Source: Bacteroidales bacterium UBA6851 (GTDB lineage: Bacteria; Bacteroidota; Bacteroidia; Bacteroidales; UBA932). Taken from it: a DNA stretch of 64,000 bases. Shown here piece by piece: positions 34,594-43,826 of this stretch (within the stretch, counting starts at the first letter, position 1; each line of letters begins with the position of its first letter). The position numbers were made by a program, and so were the translations under genes. Where the stretch lies: the NCBI GenBank assembly GCA_002451795.1, contig DKDJ01000010.1:74295-138294 (forward strand), written 5' to 3'. The notes beneath the pieces were generated by a model. It was not told the origin of the DNA. It saw only the letters and a program-made list of their open reading frames with translations, and did not search any database.

Positions 34594-35282
34594 AAAGAAT
34601 TTTCTTCATCGGACTATGCCTCGCAAGTGTGGCGGTCCTCGTAAGCGGATGCGGCTCAAGAAAAGCCAAGGAAGCCCAGCAGAAAGCGCAGGAGCAAGCC
34701 GTGGCGGACTCATTAGCAGCAGAACAGTCTAAGGCTATTCAAGCCAGAATAGACGCAATGCCGGCCGAACCAGTATTCGACATCATCACCAACCTCGGCA
34801 CCATCAAAGTGAAACTCTATGCCGGCACTCCCAAGCATAGGGAGAATTTTGCAAAGCTCGCTTTCAGCAAGTATTACGATGGCATGCTCTTCCATAGGGT
34901 CATCAATGGATTCATGATTCAAGGTGGAGATCCTCTCACTAAAGACCCGACTTGCGACCCTTCAAAATACGGTACAGGCGGACCGGACTACACCGTTCCT
35001 GCAGAATTTGTTCCTGAATACAAGCACAAAAAGGGAGCTTTGGCTGCTGCAAGACGCGGTGACGCCGCCAATCCCCTCAAAGAATCCTCCGGATCACAAT
35101 TCTACATCGTACAAGATGAGCAGAACTGCGCACAGCTTGATGGAAACTATACCGTATTCGGACAGACCATAGAAGGTCTTGACGTCATAGACAAGATAGC
35201 AGCGGTAGAAACGAACAACAGAGACTGCCCTGTATCTCCGGTCAAGATTATCACCATCACGCTTGATGATAATCAAGAATAA
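34590..35282 (+). CDS. Cyclophilin-type peptidyl-prolyl isomerase lipoprotein
   Basis: 230 residues. The lipoprotein signal (VAVLVSGCGSRK, Cys about residue 21) is followed by a charged helix of about 35 residues rich in Ala, Glu and Lys. The cyclophilin domain follows (about 62-228) with FHRVINGFMIQGGDP carrying the catalytic Arg, and SGSQFYIVQDEQNCAQLDGNY. It would catalyse Xaa-Pro isomerisation for secreted proteins at the periplasmic face of a membrane. Coupled to the flippase by ATGA overlap. It is the last gene before a strong terminator. Confidence 0.93.
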   Translation: MKRIFFIGLCLASVAVLVSGCGSRKAKEAQQKAQEQAVADSLAAEQSKAIQARIDAMPAEPVFDIITNLGTIKVKLYAGTPKHRENFAKLAFSKYYDGMLFHRVINGFMIQGGDPLTKDPTCDPSKYGTGGPDYTVPAEFVPEYKHKKGALAAARRGDAANPLKESSGSQFYIVQDEQNCAQLDGNYTVFGQTIEGLDVIDKIAAVETNNRDCPVSPVKIITITLDDNQE

Positions 35283-35355
35283 CTGGCACACCTTTTGTAA
35301 TTAAGACTATAGAATAGTTTTTTCATAGGTTTAATTTTAGGTTAGAATTGTTTGT

Positions 35356-35388
35356 CAGGAGACGCTGTGAAGCATCTCCTGTTTTTTT
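35356..35388 (+). terminator. Terminator of the S9-DUF1846-flippase-PPIase unit
   Basis: Stem CAGGAGA / TCTCCTG with a twelve-base loop and seven T. Confidence 0.9.
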
Positions 35389-35402
35389 ACTGCATAAGGA
35401 AA

Positions 35403-35451
35403 GTACAAACCCACAAAGAGGGGCGAACCGTTTGTACGGCCCGCCCCTCTT
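35403..35451 (-). terminator. Terminator-like structure after pnp, with overlapping stems
   Basis: A ten-base perfect stem AAGAGGGGCG / CGCCCCTCTT (35416-35425, 35442-35451) ends the pnp transcript on the minus strand. A second stem, GTACAAAC / GTTTGTAC (35403-35410, 35430-35437), interlocks with it, giving either alternative hairpins or a pseudoknot order. The T run is weak. Confidence 0.6.
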
Positions 35452-35484
35452 ACTAATCATCCCCCGGATGGGGATATAATCTTT

Positions 35485-37872
35485 TTAGAATACCTCCTCT
35501 GTGGTATCGTTAACCTCTAGAGCAGGAGCATCCTGACGAGGAGCACTATGGCGAGGACGGTCATCGCGGAAGTCGCGACGCTCACCACGATCTCTGCGGT
35601 CACCCCTGTCACCTCTTCTATCACCTCTATCACCACGATCTGAGCTACGGCGATCATCGCGACCACCTCTGCGGTCATCCCTTCTGTCTCCACGCTCAGG
35701 ACGAGGACGTCGCTCAGGCTCTACATATCCTTCTGGCTTCTCCGTAAGAGCCCTCATGGAAAGACGCATCTTTCCTGATTTAGGGTCAATCTCAAGAAGC
35801 TTGACATCTACCTCGTCACCTACAGAAAGTACATCCTCCACTTTGTCTGTCTTCGTCCACGCGATCTCAGATACATGAAGAAGTCCTTCCTTGCCAGGGA
35901 GAATCTCCACAAATGCACCGAACTCAAGGATAGAAACCACTTTTCCGTGATATGTCTTGCCTACCTCAGGAACAGCGGTAATGCCATTGATCCAATCGAT
36001 GGCCTTCTGCATATTCTCCTTGTTATCAGAAGCTATGTCCACAACACCCTCTGTAAGGTTGGTACCAGGAATCGGCTGCTCGTCAATGGTGATAGTAGTA
36101 CCAGTCTCTTTCTGAATTTTCTGGATAGTCTCACCACCCTTTCCGATAATGGCTCCGATGAACTCAGCAGGTACTCGGAGCTGCTCAATACGAGGAACAA
36201 ATGGCTTGTAATCTTCACGAGGCTCGCTGATGGTCTTCATCATCTCACCCATGATATGGAGACGTCCCTGACGTGCCTGCTCAAGAGCTTTCTCAAGCAC
36301 ATCATATGAAAGTCCATCCACCTTGATATCCATCTGGGTAGCAGTAATACCGTCTTTGGTACCTGTCACCTTGAAGTCCATATCCCCGAGGTGGTCCTCA
36401 TCTCCGAGAATATCGGTAAGGATAGCATAACGGTCATTTGGACAAGTCTCATCAGTGATAAGGCCCATGGCAACACCGGCAACAGGCTTCTTGATCTTCA
36501 CACCGGCATCCATAAGTGCAAGGCATCCGCCGCACACAGAGGCCATAGAAGAAGAACCATTAGACTCAAGAATATCTGATACCACGCGCACTGCGTAAGG
36601 GTTTTCAGGAGCAAGAGGAACTACTGGCTTAAGAGCACGAAGAGCAAGATTTCCGTGACCGATCTCACGACGGCCTACACCTCTCTGAGACTTGGCCTCA
36701 CCTGTAGCAAACGGAGGGAAATTATAGTGGAGCACGAATTGCTGATCATCCTGAATAAGGACCTCGTCAGTCTCCTTCATGTCCATCTTTGTACCAAGGG
36801 TAACAGTGGCCAAAGACTGAGTCTCACCACGCGTGAAGATAGCCGAACCATGAGCGCATGGAAGATATCCAACCTCACACCAGATAGGGCGCACTTCATT
36901 GCATACACGTCCGTCAAGACGGATTCCCTCGTCAAGGATAAGATTACGCATGGCCTCTTTCTCCTCGGCATGATAGTATCTTTCTACGAGCGGTGTCTTC
37001 TCTTCAAGTTCCTCTTCAGGAATGGTAGCAAGGAACTCGTCCTTGATAGCTGCAAAGCCTTCCTCACGCTCTTTCTTAGGTTTTGCAGCTTTAGCAAGAG
37101 CATAGCACTTATCATAGCAGAACTCGTGAACTGCTTTCTTGAGCTCCTCATCCTCTACATCGTGAGGGTAGTCGCGCTTGTTGACGTCAGTACCAAGTTC
37201 ATGCATAAGTTCTTTCTGAACGCGGCAGTGTCTCTTGATCTCCTCATGTGCGAACTTGATAGCCTCAAGCATATCATGCTCGCTGACCTCGTTCATCTCT
37301 CCCTCTACCATCATGATGTTCTCCTCGGTAGCAGCAACCATAAGTTCAAGGTCAGAATCTTTCATCTGAGAGAAACTTGGGTTGATGACGAACTCACCAT
37401 TAACCCTGCTCACACGAACCTCAGAAATAGGGCCCCCGAAAGGAAGGTCAGATGTAGCCAAAGCACATGAAGCTGCAAGACCTGCAAGAGCATCAGGCTG
37501 AATATCTTTCTCTGCAGAGATAAGCGTTACATTCACGAACACCTCAAGATGGAAGTCATCCGGCCAGAGCGGACGGATAGGCCTATCGATAAGTCTTGAT
37601 ACGAGAATCTCGTAATCACTCGACTTGCCTTCTCTTTTCATGAATCCGCCAGGAAAACGTCCAGCGGCATAGAATTTCTCTTTATAATCTACTGTAAGAG
37701 GCATGAAATCAGTGCCTTCCTTAACCTCTGTGGCAGCTGTCACCGTGGCAAGTAACATAGTGCCACCCATCTTTACGACAGCCGAACCGGCGGCCTGCTT
37801 GGCCAGCTTACCGGTCTCAATCTCAATCACGCGGCCATCCGCGAGCTGGATTTTCTTGTTGATGATGTTCAT
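35485..37872 (-). CDS. pnp: Polyribonucleotide nucleotidyltransferase (PNPase)
   Basis: 795 residues. Two RNase PH domains (about 1-220 and 310-545, with GRFPGGFMKREGKSSDYEIL and the second-core HYNFPPFATGEAKSQRGVGR) are followed by a KH domain (IGAIIGKGGETIQKIQKETG) and an S1 domain (GKVVSILEFGAFVEILPGKE). It degrades RNA 3' to 5' with phosphate. The C-terminal tail of about 70 residues is unusual, built of Arg-, Gly- and Asp-rich repeats (DRRDDRRGGRDDRR, DRGDRGDRRGDRGDRRDRG). It likely adds RNA-binding or condensation properties. It lies downstream of rpsO, with a terminator between them. Confidence 0.97.
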   Translation of the reverse strand: MNIINKKIQLADGRVIEIETGKLAKQAAGSAVVKMGGTMLLATVTAATEVKEGTDFMPLTVDYKEKFYAAGRFPGGFMKREGKSSDYEILVSRLIDRPIRPLWPDDFHLEVFVNVTLISAEKDIQPDALAGLAASCALATSDLPFGGPISEVRVSRVNGEFVINPSFSQMKDSDLELMVAATEENIMMVEGEMNEVSEHDMLEAIKFAHEEIKRHCRVQKELMHELGTDVNKRDYPHDVEDEELKKAVHEFCYDKCYALAKAAKPKKEREEGFAAIKDEFLATIPEEELEEKTPLVERYYHAEEKEAMRNLILDEGIRLDGRVCNEVRPIWCEVGYLPCAHGSAIFTRGETQSLATVTLGTKMDMKETDEVLIQDDQQFVLHYNFPPFATGEAKSQRGVGRREIGHGNLALRALKPVVPLAPENPYAVRVVSDILESNGSSSMASVCGGCLALMDAGVKIKKPVAGVAMGLITDETCPNDRYAILTDILGDEDHLGDMDFKVTGTKDGITATQMDIKVDGLSYDVLEKALEQARQGRLHIMGEMMKTISEPREDYKPFVPRIEQLRVPAEFIGAIIGKGGETIQKIQKETGTTITIDEQPIPGTNLTEGVVDIASDNKENMQKAIDWINGITAVPEVGKTYHGKVVSILEFGAFVEILPGKEGLLHVSEIAWTKTDKVEDVLSVGDEVDVKLLEIDPKSGKMRLSMRALTEKPEGYVEPERRPRPERGDRRDDRRGGRDDRRSSDRGDRGDRRGDRGDRRDRGERRDFRDDRPRHSAPRQDAPALEVNDTTEEVF

Positions 37873-37916
37873 TACTGTTTTTCTTTACGTCTTATATCGT
37901 ATAATACTTATAATCC

Positions 37917-37951
37917 GAAAAAGGGATGGCTTCCTCTAAGAAACCATCCCT
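37917..37951 (-). terminator. Terminator or attenuator between rpsO and pnp
   Basis: Stem AGGGATGG / CCATCCCT followed on the minus strand by TTTTTC. It lies 19 bases after rpsO and would reduce readthrough into pnp. Confidence 0.75.
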
Positions 37952-37969
37952 GGATCTTTCCTATCGTAA

Positions 37970-38245
37970 CTATCGACGGAGACCGAGCTCCTTGACGATA
38001 CTTCTGTATCTCTCAATGTCGACTTTCTGGAGATAGTCCAGAATCTGACGTCTCTTACCTACAAGACGAAGAAGAGAACGACGGGTGACAACATCCTTCT
38101 TGTTCTGCTTCACGTGCTCGGTAAGGTGAGCGATACGGTAGGAAAATAAAGCAACTTGACTCTCAGGAGAGCCGGTGTCCTTATTAGACTTTCCGTACTT
38201 CGCGAAAATCTCTTGCTTCTTCTCAGGCATCAAATATTCAGCCAT
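37970..38245 (-). CDS. rpsO: 30S ribosomal protein uS15
   Basis: 91 residues, the family length. Conserved core: TGSPESQVALFSYRIAHLTEH and RRSLLRLVGKRRQILDYLQK. It binds 16S rRNA helices 20-22 early in platform assembly. The rpsO-pnp order is the classical one. It has a well-placed promoter upstream. Confidence 0.97.
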   Translation of the reverse strand: MAEYLMPEKKQEIFAKYGKSNKDTGSPESQVALFSYRIAHLTEHVKQNKKDVVTRRSLLRLVGKRRQILDYLQKVDIERYRSIVKELGLRR

Positions 38246-38305
38246 AGCAGCAAAAAATTAAAGTTAATATTTCAAAATCTCCTTCCAACATCGGGAAAGA
38301 GCCTG

Positions 38306-38336
38306 CAAATTTACAAAAAATTCTAAATCAAACAAA
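38306..38336 (-). promoter_or_regulatory. Promoter of rpsO
   Basis: Minus strand TTTG (38336-38333), 19-base spacer, TAAATTTG (38313-38306). A perfect Bacteroidota promoter. Confidence 0.8.
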
Positions 38337-38356
38337 TATGTAGGGCCAATAAAATG

Positions 38357-38923
38357 CTACCATTTGTCATAATGTATCTTTTCCGGGCACCATTTATCTT
38401 TCGGAAGAGCATTGCCTGATGGGAATCCGACTGGAACCACACAGAATGGGCTAACATCATCGGGAATATCTAGCACATCCCTTACCACCGCACTACGCTC
38501 CTCGTCCGAAGCCGCAGTCCATACGGCACCAAGCCCCATAGCCTCAGCCGCCAGGAGCAGATTCTCCGTAGAGGCAGCAGCATCCTGCTGCCAGAACAAA
38601 TTTTCCACTACCGAGCCATCTGACAGCGTAATAGAAGGATGGGCGCACACTACCACAGCAAGAGGCGCCCCGGAAAGCATCTTGGCATGCTTAAGCCTTG
38701 CAGCAAGCGCATCAAGCACAGCACGATCCCTTACGACGATAAACTCCCAAGGCTGACGGTTCTTCGCTGACGGAGCAGCCATGGCAGCACGAAGAAGCCG
38801 CTCCACCATCTCATCAGGAACACATCTGTCTTCATAACTACGAACGCTGCGGCGGGAAGCGATTACATCAAGAACATCACAAGTCCTATCAGAAGAGACT
38901 TGTCTATTTTCTAATTTATCCAT
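38357..38923 (-). CDS. Nitroreductase-family flavoprotein
   Basis: 188 residues, usual length for the FMN-dependent nitroreductase fold. Motifs: IASRRSVRSYEDRCVPDEMV (FMN phosphate contact), AAPSAKNRQPWEFIVV and the C-terminal GFPSGNALP. It uses NAD(P)H to reduce nitro or quinone compounds; the physiological substrate is unknown. It is the last gene of a minus-strand unit behind a GT4 glycosyltransferase (13-base gap). Confidence 0.9.
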   Translation of the reverse strand: MDKLENRQVSSDRTCDVLDVIASRRSVRSYEDRCVPDEMVERLLRAAMAAPSAKNRQPWEFIVVRDRAVLDALAARLKHAKMLSGAPLAVVVCAHPSITLSDGSVVENLFWQQDAAASTENLLLAAEAMGLGAVWTAASDEERSAVVRDVLDIPDDVSPFCVVPVGFPSGNALPKDKWCPEKIHYDKW

Positions 38924-38936
38924 ATTATCAATCGCC

Positions 38937-40139
38937 TTATTTAATTCGCTCTATCGGGTCATGTCCCCAACTTCGAAGCAAAGCATTGTACCTCTCAATC
39001 ACCTCATCCACGCAGTCCTCCCACGAGCGGACGATACTCCTGGATGCCTGCAGCCCCACACGGTGAACACGAGCAGGGTCAGAAATAAGACTACGGAGCA
39101 GAGAAGCCATTTTCTCCGGATCATTGTCTACAAGGAAGCCATTGACCCCATCGGTAAGAATCTGCGAAGCAGTAGATCCTGCAGCCATCACAGCCGGTGT
39201 GTGCAGAGCCGCGGCCTCACGTACCACTAAAGGGGCATTGTCATACAAAGATGGGAACAGGAATAGGTCTGAAGCCGCATAATAGTCCTTGAGCCGCTCC
39301 CTATCGGTAATAGTACCCACAAATGTCACCTGCGAGTCAAGACCTTTCTCAGACACGAGTGCCTTCATCCCCTCGGCAGCATAACCGTTGCCGACAAAGT
39401 ACATCCTGAACGGCACATCTTTCATAAGAGACAGAGCCTCAATGACAAGTTTTGGATTCTTCTCCCAGATATGCTGCCCCACGAAAAGCATAACAAACTC
39501 TTCCGGCTTGATTCCAAGCCTATTGCGCGCATCGACGAAATATTTTTCCGGATAGTCAGCTACAAGGTCAGAGCCATTGTCCATCACCTCCACCTTCCCT
39601 TTGTATCCATATTCCCTTATAACATCCACCACAGACTCCTGAGGCACCCATACCAGATCAGCATGCTCATAGAAATCCACAATCAGTTTCACCACCGCCT
39701 TTACTGCTGGCTCCGGCAGCACTCTAGCAAAATCATCCCTATACTTGGAATGGAAAGTCGCCACAAGAGGAATCTTCTGCGAATGTGCGATGCGCATGGC
39801 CGCAAGCCCTGAAGTAAACGGACAGTGGGCATGAACGATCTTGAATTTGATACGAGATACCTTGGCGAGGAAAAACGGATCCACCTCGGCAATTCCAGTC
39901 ACATAAGGCGGACGTTTGGGAATTGGTACGGAGAAATAATCCAACACCTTGTAGTCGAGATGGGAATAGTCTGCACCTGGAACATTCGGTGTCACCACTA
40001 CCGTTTCCCCAACCTTTTTCTGCATCCACTGCGCATAATTCTGCATGCACACTGAGACACCGTCCATCACTGGAGGAAAGCAATCACAGAACAAGCCCAC
40101 ATTGGCCTGCTCCGTGCTCAAGATAGAAGACAGGTCCAT
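38937..40139 (-). CDS. GT4-family glycosyltransferase
   Basis: 400 residues, GT-B fold. The N-terminal half has FCDCFPPVMDGVSVCMQNYA, the glycine-containing acceptor loop, and HAHCPFTSGLAAMRIAHSQK. The C-terminal half has FVGQHIWEKNPKLVIEALSL and the donor-site E-x7-E region (SLYDNAPLVVREAAALHTPA). It transfers a sugar from a nucleotide donor at the cytoplasmic face of the inner membrane. Related enzymes make mannosyl- or glucosyl-lipids and polysaccharides; the acceptor here is unknown. It is encoded between an EF-hand membrane protein and a nitroreductase, with short gaps. Confidence 0.9.
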   Translation of the reverse strand: MDLSSILSTEQANVGLFCDCFPPVMDGVSVCMQNYAQWMQKKVGETVVVTPNVPGADYSHLDYKVLDYFSVPIPKRPPYVTGIAEVDPFFLAKVSRIKFKIVHAHCPFTSGLAAMRIAHSQKIPLVATFHSKYRDDFARVLPEPAVKAVVKLIVDFYEHADLVWVPQESVVDVIREYGYKGKVEVMDNGSDLVADYPEKYFVDARNRLGIKPEEFVMLFVGQHIWEKNPKLVIEALSLMKDVPFRMYFVGNGYAAEGMKALVSEKGLDSQVTFVGTITDRERLKDYYAASDLFLFPSLYDNAPLVVREAAALHTPAVMAAGSTASQILTDGVNGFLVDNDPEKMASLLRSLISDPARVHRVGLQASRSIVRSWEDCVDEVIERYNALLRSWGHDPIERIK

Positions 40140-40147
40140 AAACTTAA

Positions 40148-42256
40148 CTATCTACAAATCGTAATAATAGTCACAACCCCACAAAGCTGAAGAGTCACCA
40201 GCACCGCCAGAACAAGTACGGCTGCGCCAAGAATCCACTTCCACGCACTAGACTTCTGCCTGTAAGGATCAAAGATCTTCAACTTCGGATACTTGGCTAC
40301 AGATGTAAGTTTAGCTCCAAACACTATATTGACAAGCACCTTGGAGTTGATAGCCCACCCATTGGCATTAAGCACAGGGCCGAGATTGCGCTTGCGCAGT
40401 TTGCTCCACGCAATAAAGCAGGACGGACCGGATATGACAAGCATCAGCACGAGAATTATCAGCAGCAGTTGGAGTGGCGGTGTGGTTTTGATACCGGTGA
40501 CTATACTCGTAAGGAATGAGCCTATATAGCCCAATGCCATACCTAAGGCAGCGAAGATACCAGCGAACTTAGCTATATCAAACGCCTGCGCCTTGGTGGC
40601 CGGTTCAGCCGAAGAAGCAGCCGCCGGAGCGGAGTTTGCAGCTTGAGTTGCCTTGGCCTGCATCTCGGACATCATCTTCGCATCCTTGTCAGCTGCCGAC
40701 TTATTGATAAGTCCCACGCAGAATTCCCAGAACTTGCGATAAGGAGACCAGAAAGCCTGCTTGATACTGATAGGATTGTCTACAATCTTAGTAACAGTAG
40801 CATCCCAGTCCCGACCGTCACAGTCAAAGAACACGCCGTTCTTCCCCGGCCGAAGATCTTCCGTATCCCCGTCAGTCATCACCGCCACGATATCCATGGC
40901 CTTTCCGAGAGTCTTGGACACACACTTGCAGTAGATAAGGAACATTCCGCTCAATTTTGCCATATCGGCATGCTGCCCCATATCAGACACTCTCACACAC
41001 AAGTCGCAGCAGCGCTGATCAATATAGAGCCTTCCAGCCTCGAAAATAGCCCTTCTTCCAGGAACCCTCTTATAGAAATCATCGAAAATAATATAGTTGT
41101 CAAGCAACCTCGCAAAATCGCGGTAGAAAAGCATGAGTTTCTTGACATCATCGATAGAGTTTGACTCCTGTTCAAGAGCCTTATCCTCAGCGATAAGATC
41201 AAGAAGAGCCTGTTTCTTATTAGAAGAAAGCACCGCTTTCACCTCATCTATACCCAAGGCCTCCACCTGGCTTCCCTTCTTGGATCTGGTCCAGGCGCAA
41301 TATGGGCCGAACGATGACACCACAGCATTCCACTCAGCCTCAGTAACACCTTCGGAAGAAGCAAACGTCCCTTGAGGCAGAAGAGATACAAGTCTGTCAA
41401 ATGCAGCCTGCCATGCCGGATTCAGCCCCTTGAAAGGGAGCACGCCATCACTCTCAGGACGCGCAATAGGGCAAGATGAGATCTCATCTATCTTATCCAC
41501 TGACACAGCCACAGCAGAAGCGGCAGCCGGATCATACGAGAGCAGTTTACATCTTGTAAAATAATCCTCAACCTTGGCTTTCACTGCCTCAAAAGCAGAG
41601 TAAGCATCAGCCGTAGCAGCACCGTACGGAAGCGCACGGCTATCCATCCACTCGGCATAATCCGCACAAGCAACATAGAACGTCTCCACCAACTCCGTAT
41701 TGACACCAGCCTCACCACACCGATCGATCACAGAGCCGACAGATGAGATGCAGTCTTCTATGGCCTTTTTTGCTTCCATATCGGACGCGGCGGTAGAAGG
41801 GACGATCACTCCATCCCCATTCAGCACGGTATTTTTAAATATCGCCACGCTATCCGAAGCCTCAGCCACCGAAATAGCAGTCTTTTCAAGTCCAAGATTC
41901 TTTAAAATACGCAGAGCAGAATCATGCAGCCGCGCACCTTCTTCAGAAGAGCAGTCAATATTATCTATCGCAAGCACGTCCTCCCCTTTCAGAATCAAAT
42001 CCTTATCCTTAATCACCGAACACAGCCAATTGGCAGCCGACACCACTTCGTGAACTTTTATCCTGCCATCTTTGTCCGTATCCAACAGATCAAGTGTATT
42101 CTTATCCATCTGCAAGTCAGATACAGGACAACTGAGCACAGTCCAATATTTCTGATCAAGTTCACCGAGATGCACCAGGTCATCACCGCTTGCAATTTTC
42201 ACTCTAATCACTCCACCAAGAGAGCAGTATTGCCATTCATGAGTTTCCTTCTTCAT
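40148..42256 (-). CDS. EF-hand membrane protein, unknown function
   Basis: 702 residues. Near the N-terminus one perfect EF-hand loop is present at residues 59-70 (DTDKDGRIKVHE, with Asp at 1, 3 and 5, Gly at 6, Ile at 8 and Glu at 12), which should bind Ca2+. The long middle part (about 75-560) is helical with no recognised domain. About 565-595 is a linker rich in Ala, then three hydrophobic segments follow (IFAALGMALGYIGSFLTSIV; LLLIILVLMLVISGP; WILGAAVLVLAVLVTLQLCG). There is no signal peptide, so the large part is probably cytoplasmic, anchored by its C-terminus. It sits one base after the WG-repeat lipoprotein and eight bases before the GT4 gene. I know no function for the family. Confidence 0.65.
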   Translation of the reverse strand: MKKETHEWQYCSLGGVIRVKIASGDDLVHLGELDQKYWTVLSCPVSDLQMDKNTLDLLDTDKDGRIKVHEVVSAANWLCSVIKDKDLILKGEDVLAIDNIDCSSEEGARLHDSALRILKNLGLEKTAISVAEASDSVAIFKNTVLNGDGVIVPSTAASDMEAKKAIEDCISSVGSVIDRCGEAGVNTELVETFYVACADYAEWMDSRALPYGAATADAYSAFEAVKAKVEDYFTRCKLLSYDPAAASAVAVSVDKIDEISSCPIARPESDGVLPFKGLNPAWQAAFDRLVSLLPQGTFASSEGVTEAEWNAVVSSFGPYCAWTRSKKGSQVEALGIDEVKAVLSSNKKQALLDLIAEDKALEQESNSIDDVKKLMLFYRDFARLLDNYIIFDDFYKRVPGRRAIFEAGRLYIDQRCCDLCVRVSDMGQHADMAKLSGMFLIYCKCVSKTLGKAMDIVAVMTDGDTEDLRPGKNGVFFDCDGRDWDATVTKIVDNPISIKQAFWSPYRKFWEFCVGLINKSAADKDAKMMSEMQAKATQAANSAPAAASSAEPATKAQAFDIAKFAGIFAALGMALGYIGSFLTSIVTGIKTTPPLQLLLIILVLMLVISGPSCFIAWSKLRKRNLGPVLNANGWAINSKVLVNIVFGAKLTSVAKYPKLKIFDPYRQKSSAWKWILGAAVLVLAVLVTLQLCGVVTIITICR

Positions 42257-42257
42257 A

Positions 42258-43568
42258 TTAATCTATATGTATGTACAAGTGTTTGTCTTCACCTTCATTT
42301 CCGAAAGAGCAGAGATCATATCTGTCAGCAGGCAGCACCACATGTCCGTCACTGCCCACAATCCCGACTTTCTCTCCACGAGAAACTATATAAAGAGACG
42401 TACCGTCAAGTGGAGTAATAAAACTATACTCACAATCCACCACCATATCCCCGGACTCGTCCAGAAGTCCTGCATCAGAGCTATCATTATCATATACTAC
42501 AGCTACTCCGTTGGCATCCATGGAGGTACCCACAAAAGCCCACCTCGGCTCGATTACCCATTTCCCATTCCTATCCACAAATCCCCACTGCCCAGAATCA
42601 AAGGCTGCAGCAAGGCGCCCGTCGCCGAAAGGATAGGTTTCCGTAAAACTTCCGTCTATCACGACCTTTCCATCACGATCATACCACTTTGCCGATCCGA
42701 CCGCAGAACCATCCCCACGGCTCTGGGCAAGAAATAAATCTCCATCCCTGACAATATCCTCATACACAGTCGGCACTATTTTCTTTCCACTTCTGTCCAC
42801 CACGCCGAACCCTTCATCTTCCAATACAACGAACCTATCATCACAGACAGCATCCACGTAACTATCCACATCAGCCCACTGGAGCATCCCCACAGACTTG
42901 TATTTCGGAGCCAGCACGAAATCCCCATCAAGAGACATTACACCCTGTCCTTCCGGGCCCTGTATCACTATACGGCCATCCACCACGAAATTTCCTCCAT
43001 GGCCTTTTTCCTCAAACAGCTCGTTGCCGTCCACATCCACCACCTTGGTACACCCGTTCTGAGTGTATATTACCGACTTACCATCATAGAACACATTCAC
43101 CATCACAGCTTCCGGAGCATAAAACACACTCTCCCCTTTCCTGTCGACGGCCACTATCTCGCCGTCAAAGGTTCTCACCCATGCACGTCCGTCAGAGAAA
43201 AGTGTGGCATCCTTGTAGACAGCATCGTTGACCCTCTTGCCGGACTTGTCGATAAAAAAGCATGCTCCGGACTCATCCTCAGCCACTGCAATTCCATCAT
43301 GAAACGCCGAAACAGCCGCAAATGACTTTTCGGAAATAAGTTTGCCGTCACGAGGATTTACGAGAAAATACTCCTGCTGGAACTTGAATCCGTCCCAGGC
43401 AGAGTCAGGAATCTCCCCATCCTCATTCTCCTCAGGATACTTTGTCTTGTCTATGCCAAGGCAGACCACATCATGCTCATATCCAAAACTGACTCTTTTG
43501 TATCCTCGCGTACACGACGACACACACGTCAGAGTCACTGCAATAAAAATTATAATATGCACTCTCAT
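42258..43568 (-). CDS. WG-repeat lipoprotein
   Basis: 436 residues. The lipoprotein signal (IAVTLTCVSSCTRG, Cys about residue 19) is followed by a series of WG-type repeats of about 35-45 residues (GFGVVDRSGKKIVPTVYEDI, QWGFVDRNGKWVIEPRWAFV, GLLDESGDMVVDCEYSFITP, VGIVGSDGHVVLPADRYDL). WG-repeat proteins form beta-propeller-like surfaces and probably bind other proteins or peptidoglycan; no exact role is known. It is the first gene of the unit with the EF-hand protein, GT4 and nitroreductase genes. Confidence 0.8.
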   Translation of the reverse strand: MRVHIIIFIAVTLTCVSSCTRGYKRVSFGYEHDVVCLGIDKTKYPEENEDGEIPDSAWDGFKFQQEYFLVNPRDGKLISEKSFAAVSAFHDGIAVAEDESGACFFIDKSGKRVNDAVYKDATLFSDGRAWVRTFDGEIVAVDRKGESVFYAPEAVMVNVFYDGKSVIYTQNGCTKVVDVDGNELFEEKGHGGNFVVDGRIVIQGPEGQGVMSLDGDFVLAPKYKSVGMLQWADVDSYVDAVCDDRFVVLEDEGFGVVDRSGKKIVPTVYEDIVRDGDLFLAQSRGDGSAVGSAKWYDRDGKVVIDGSFTETYPFGDGRLAAAFDSGQWGFVDRNGKWVIEPRWAFVGTSMDANGVAVVYDNDSSDAGLLDESGDMVVDCEYSFITPLDGTSLYIVSRGEKVGIVGSDGHVVLPADRYDLCSFGNEGEDKHLYIHID

Positions 43569-43745
43569 AGCACAGAAGAATAATGTTCACAAAAATAAAT
43601 AATATAATTCACATTTCACACCACCCGCGTCCACACACATCCCCCACCGAGACACAATAAAGCCGCCAAATACGAACCACAAATCAGCCCTATATTGTAA
43701 CTAAAGATTTAAAACCATGAGTTTCAGATAAATAGAAACGCGAAA

Positions 43746-43777
43746 TTTGCATTATTAAATTTTATTAATTAAATTTG
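43746..43777 (+). promoter_or_regulatory. Promoter of the fimbria operon
   Basis: TTTG (43746-43749), a 20-base spacer, then TAAATTTG (43770-43777), 49 bases before the ATG at 43827. A small hairpin, CCCT-ATTGG-AGGG, lies in the leader. No flanking inverted repeats of the invertible-promoter type were seen. Confidence 0.7.
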
Positions 43778-43826
43778 CGGCGCAATTTGTAATATGTCGG
43801 TCCCCTATTGGAGGGATCATAGTGAA

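Noticed and set aside
36655..37470. Long plus-strand ORF of 271 codons
   Set aside because: It lies wholly antisense to pnp, which is certain; it is a shadow of its codon use. The 373-codon frame against fusA (4176-5297) is rejected for the same reason.
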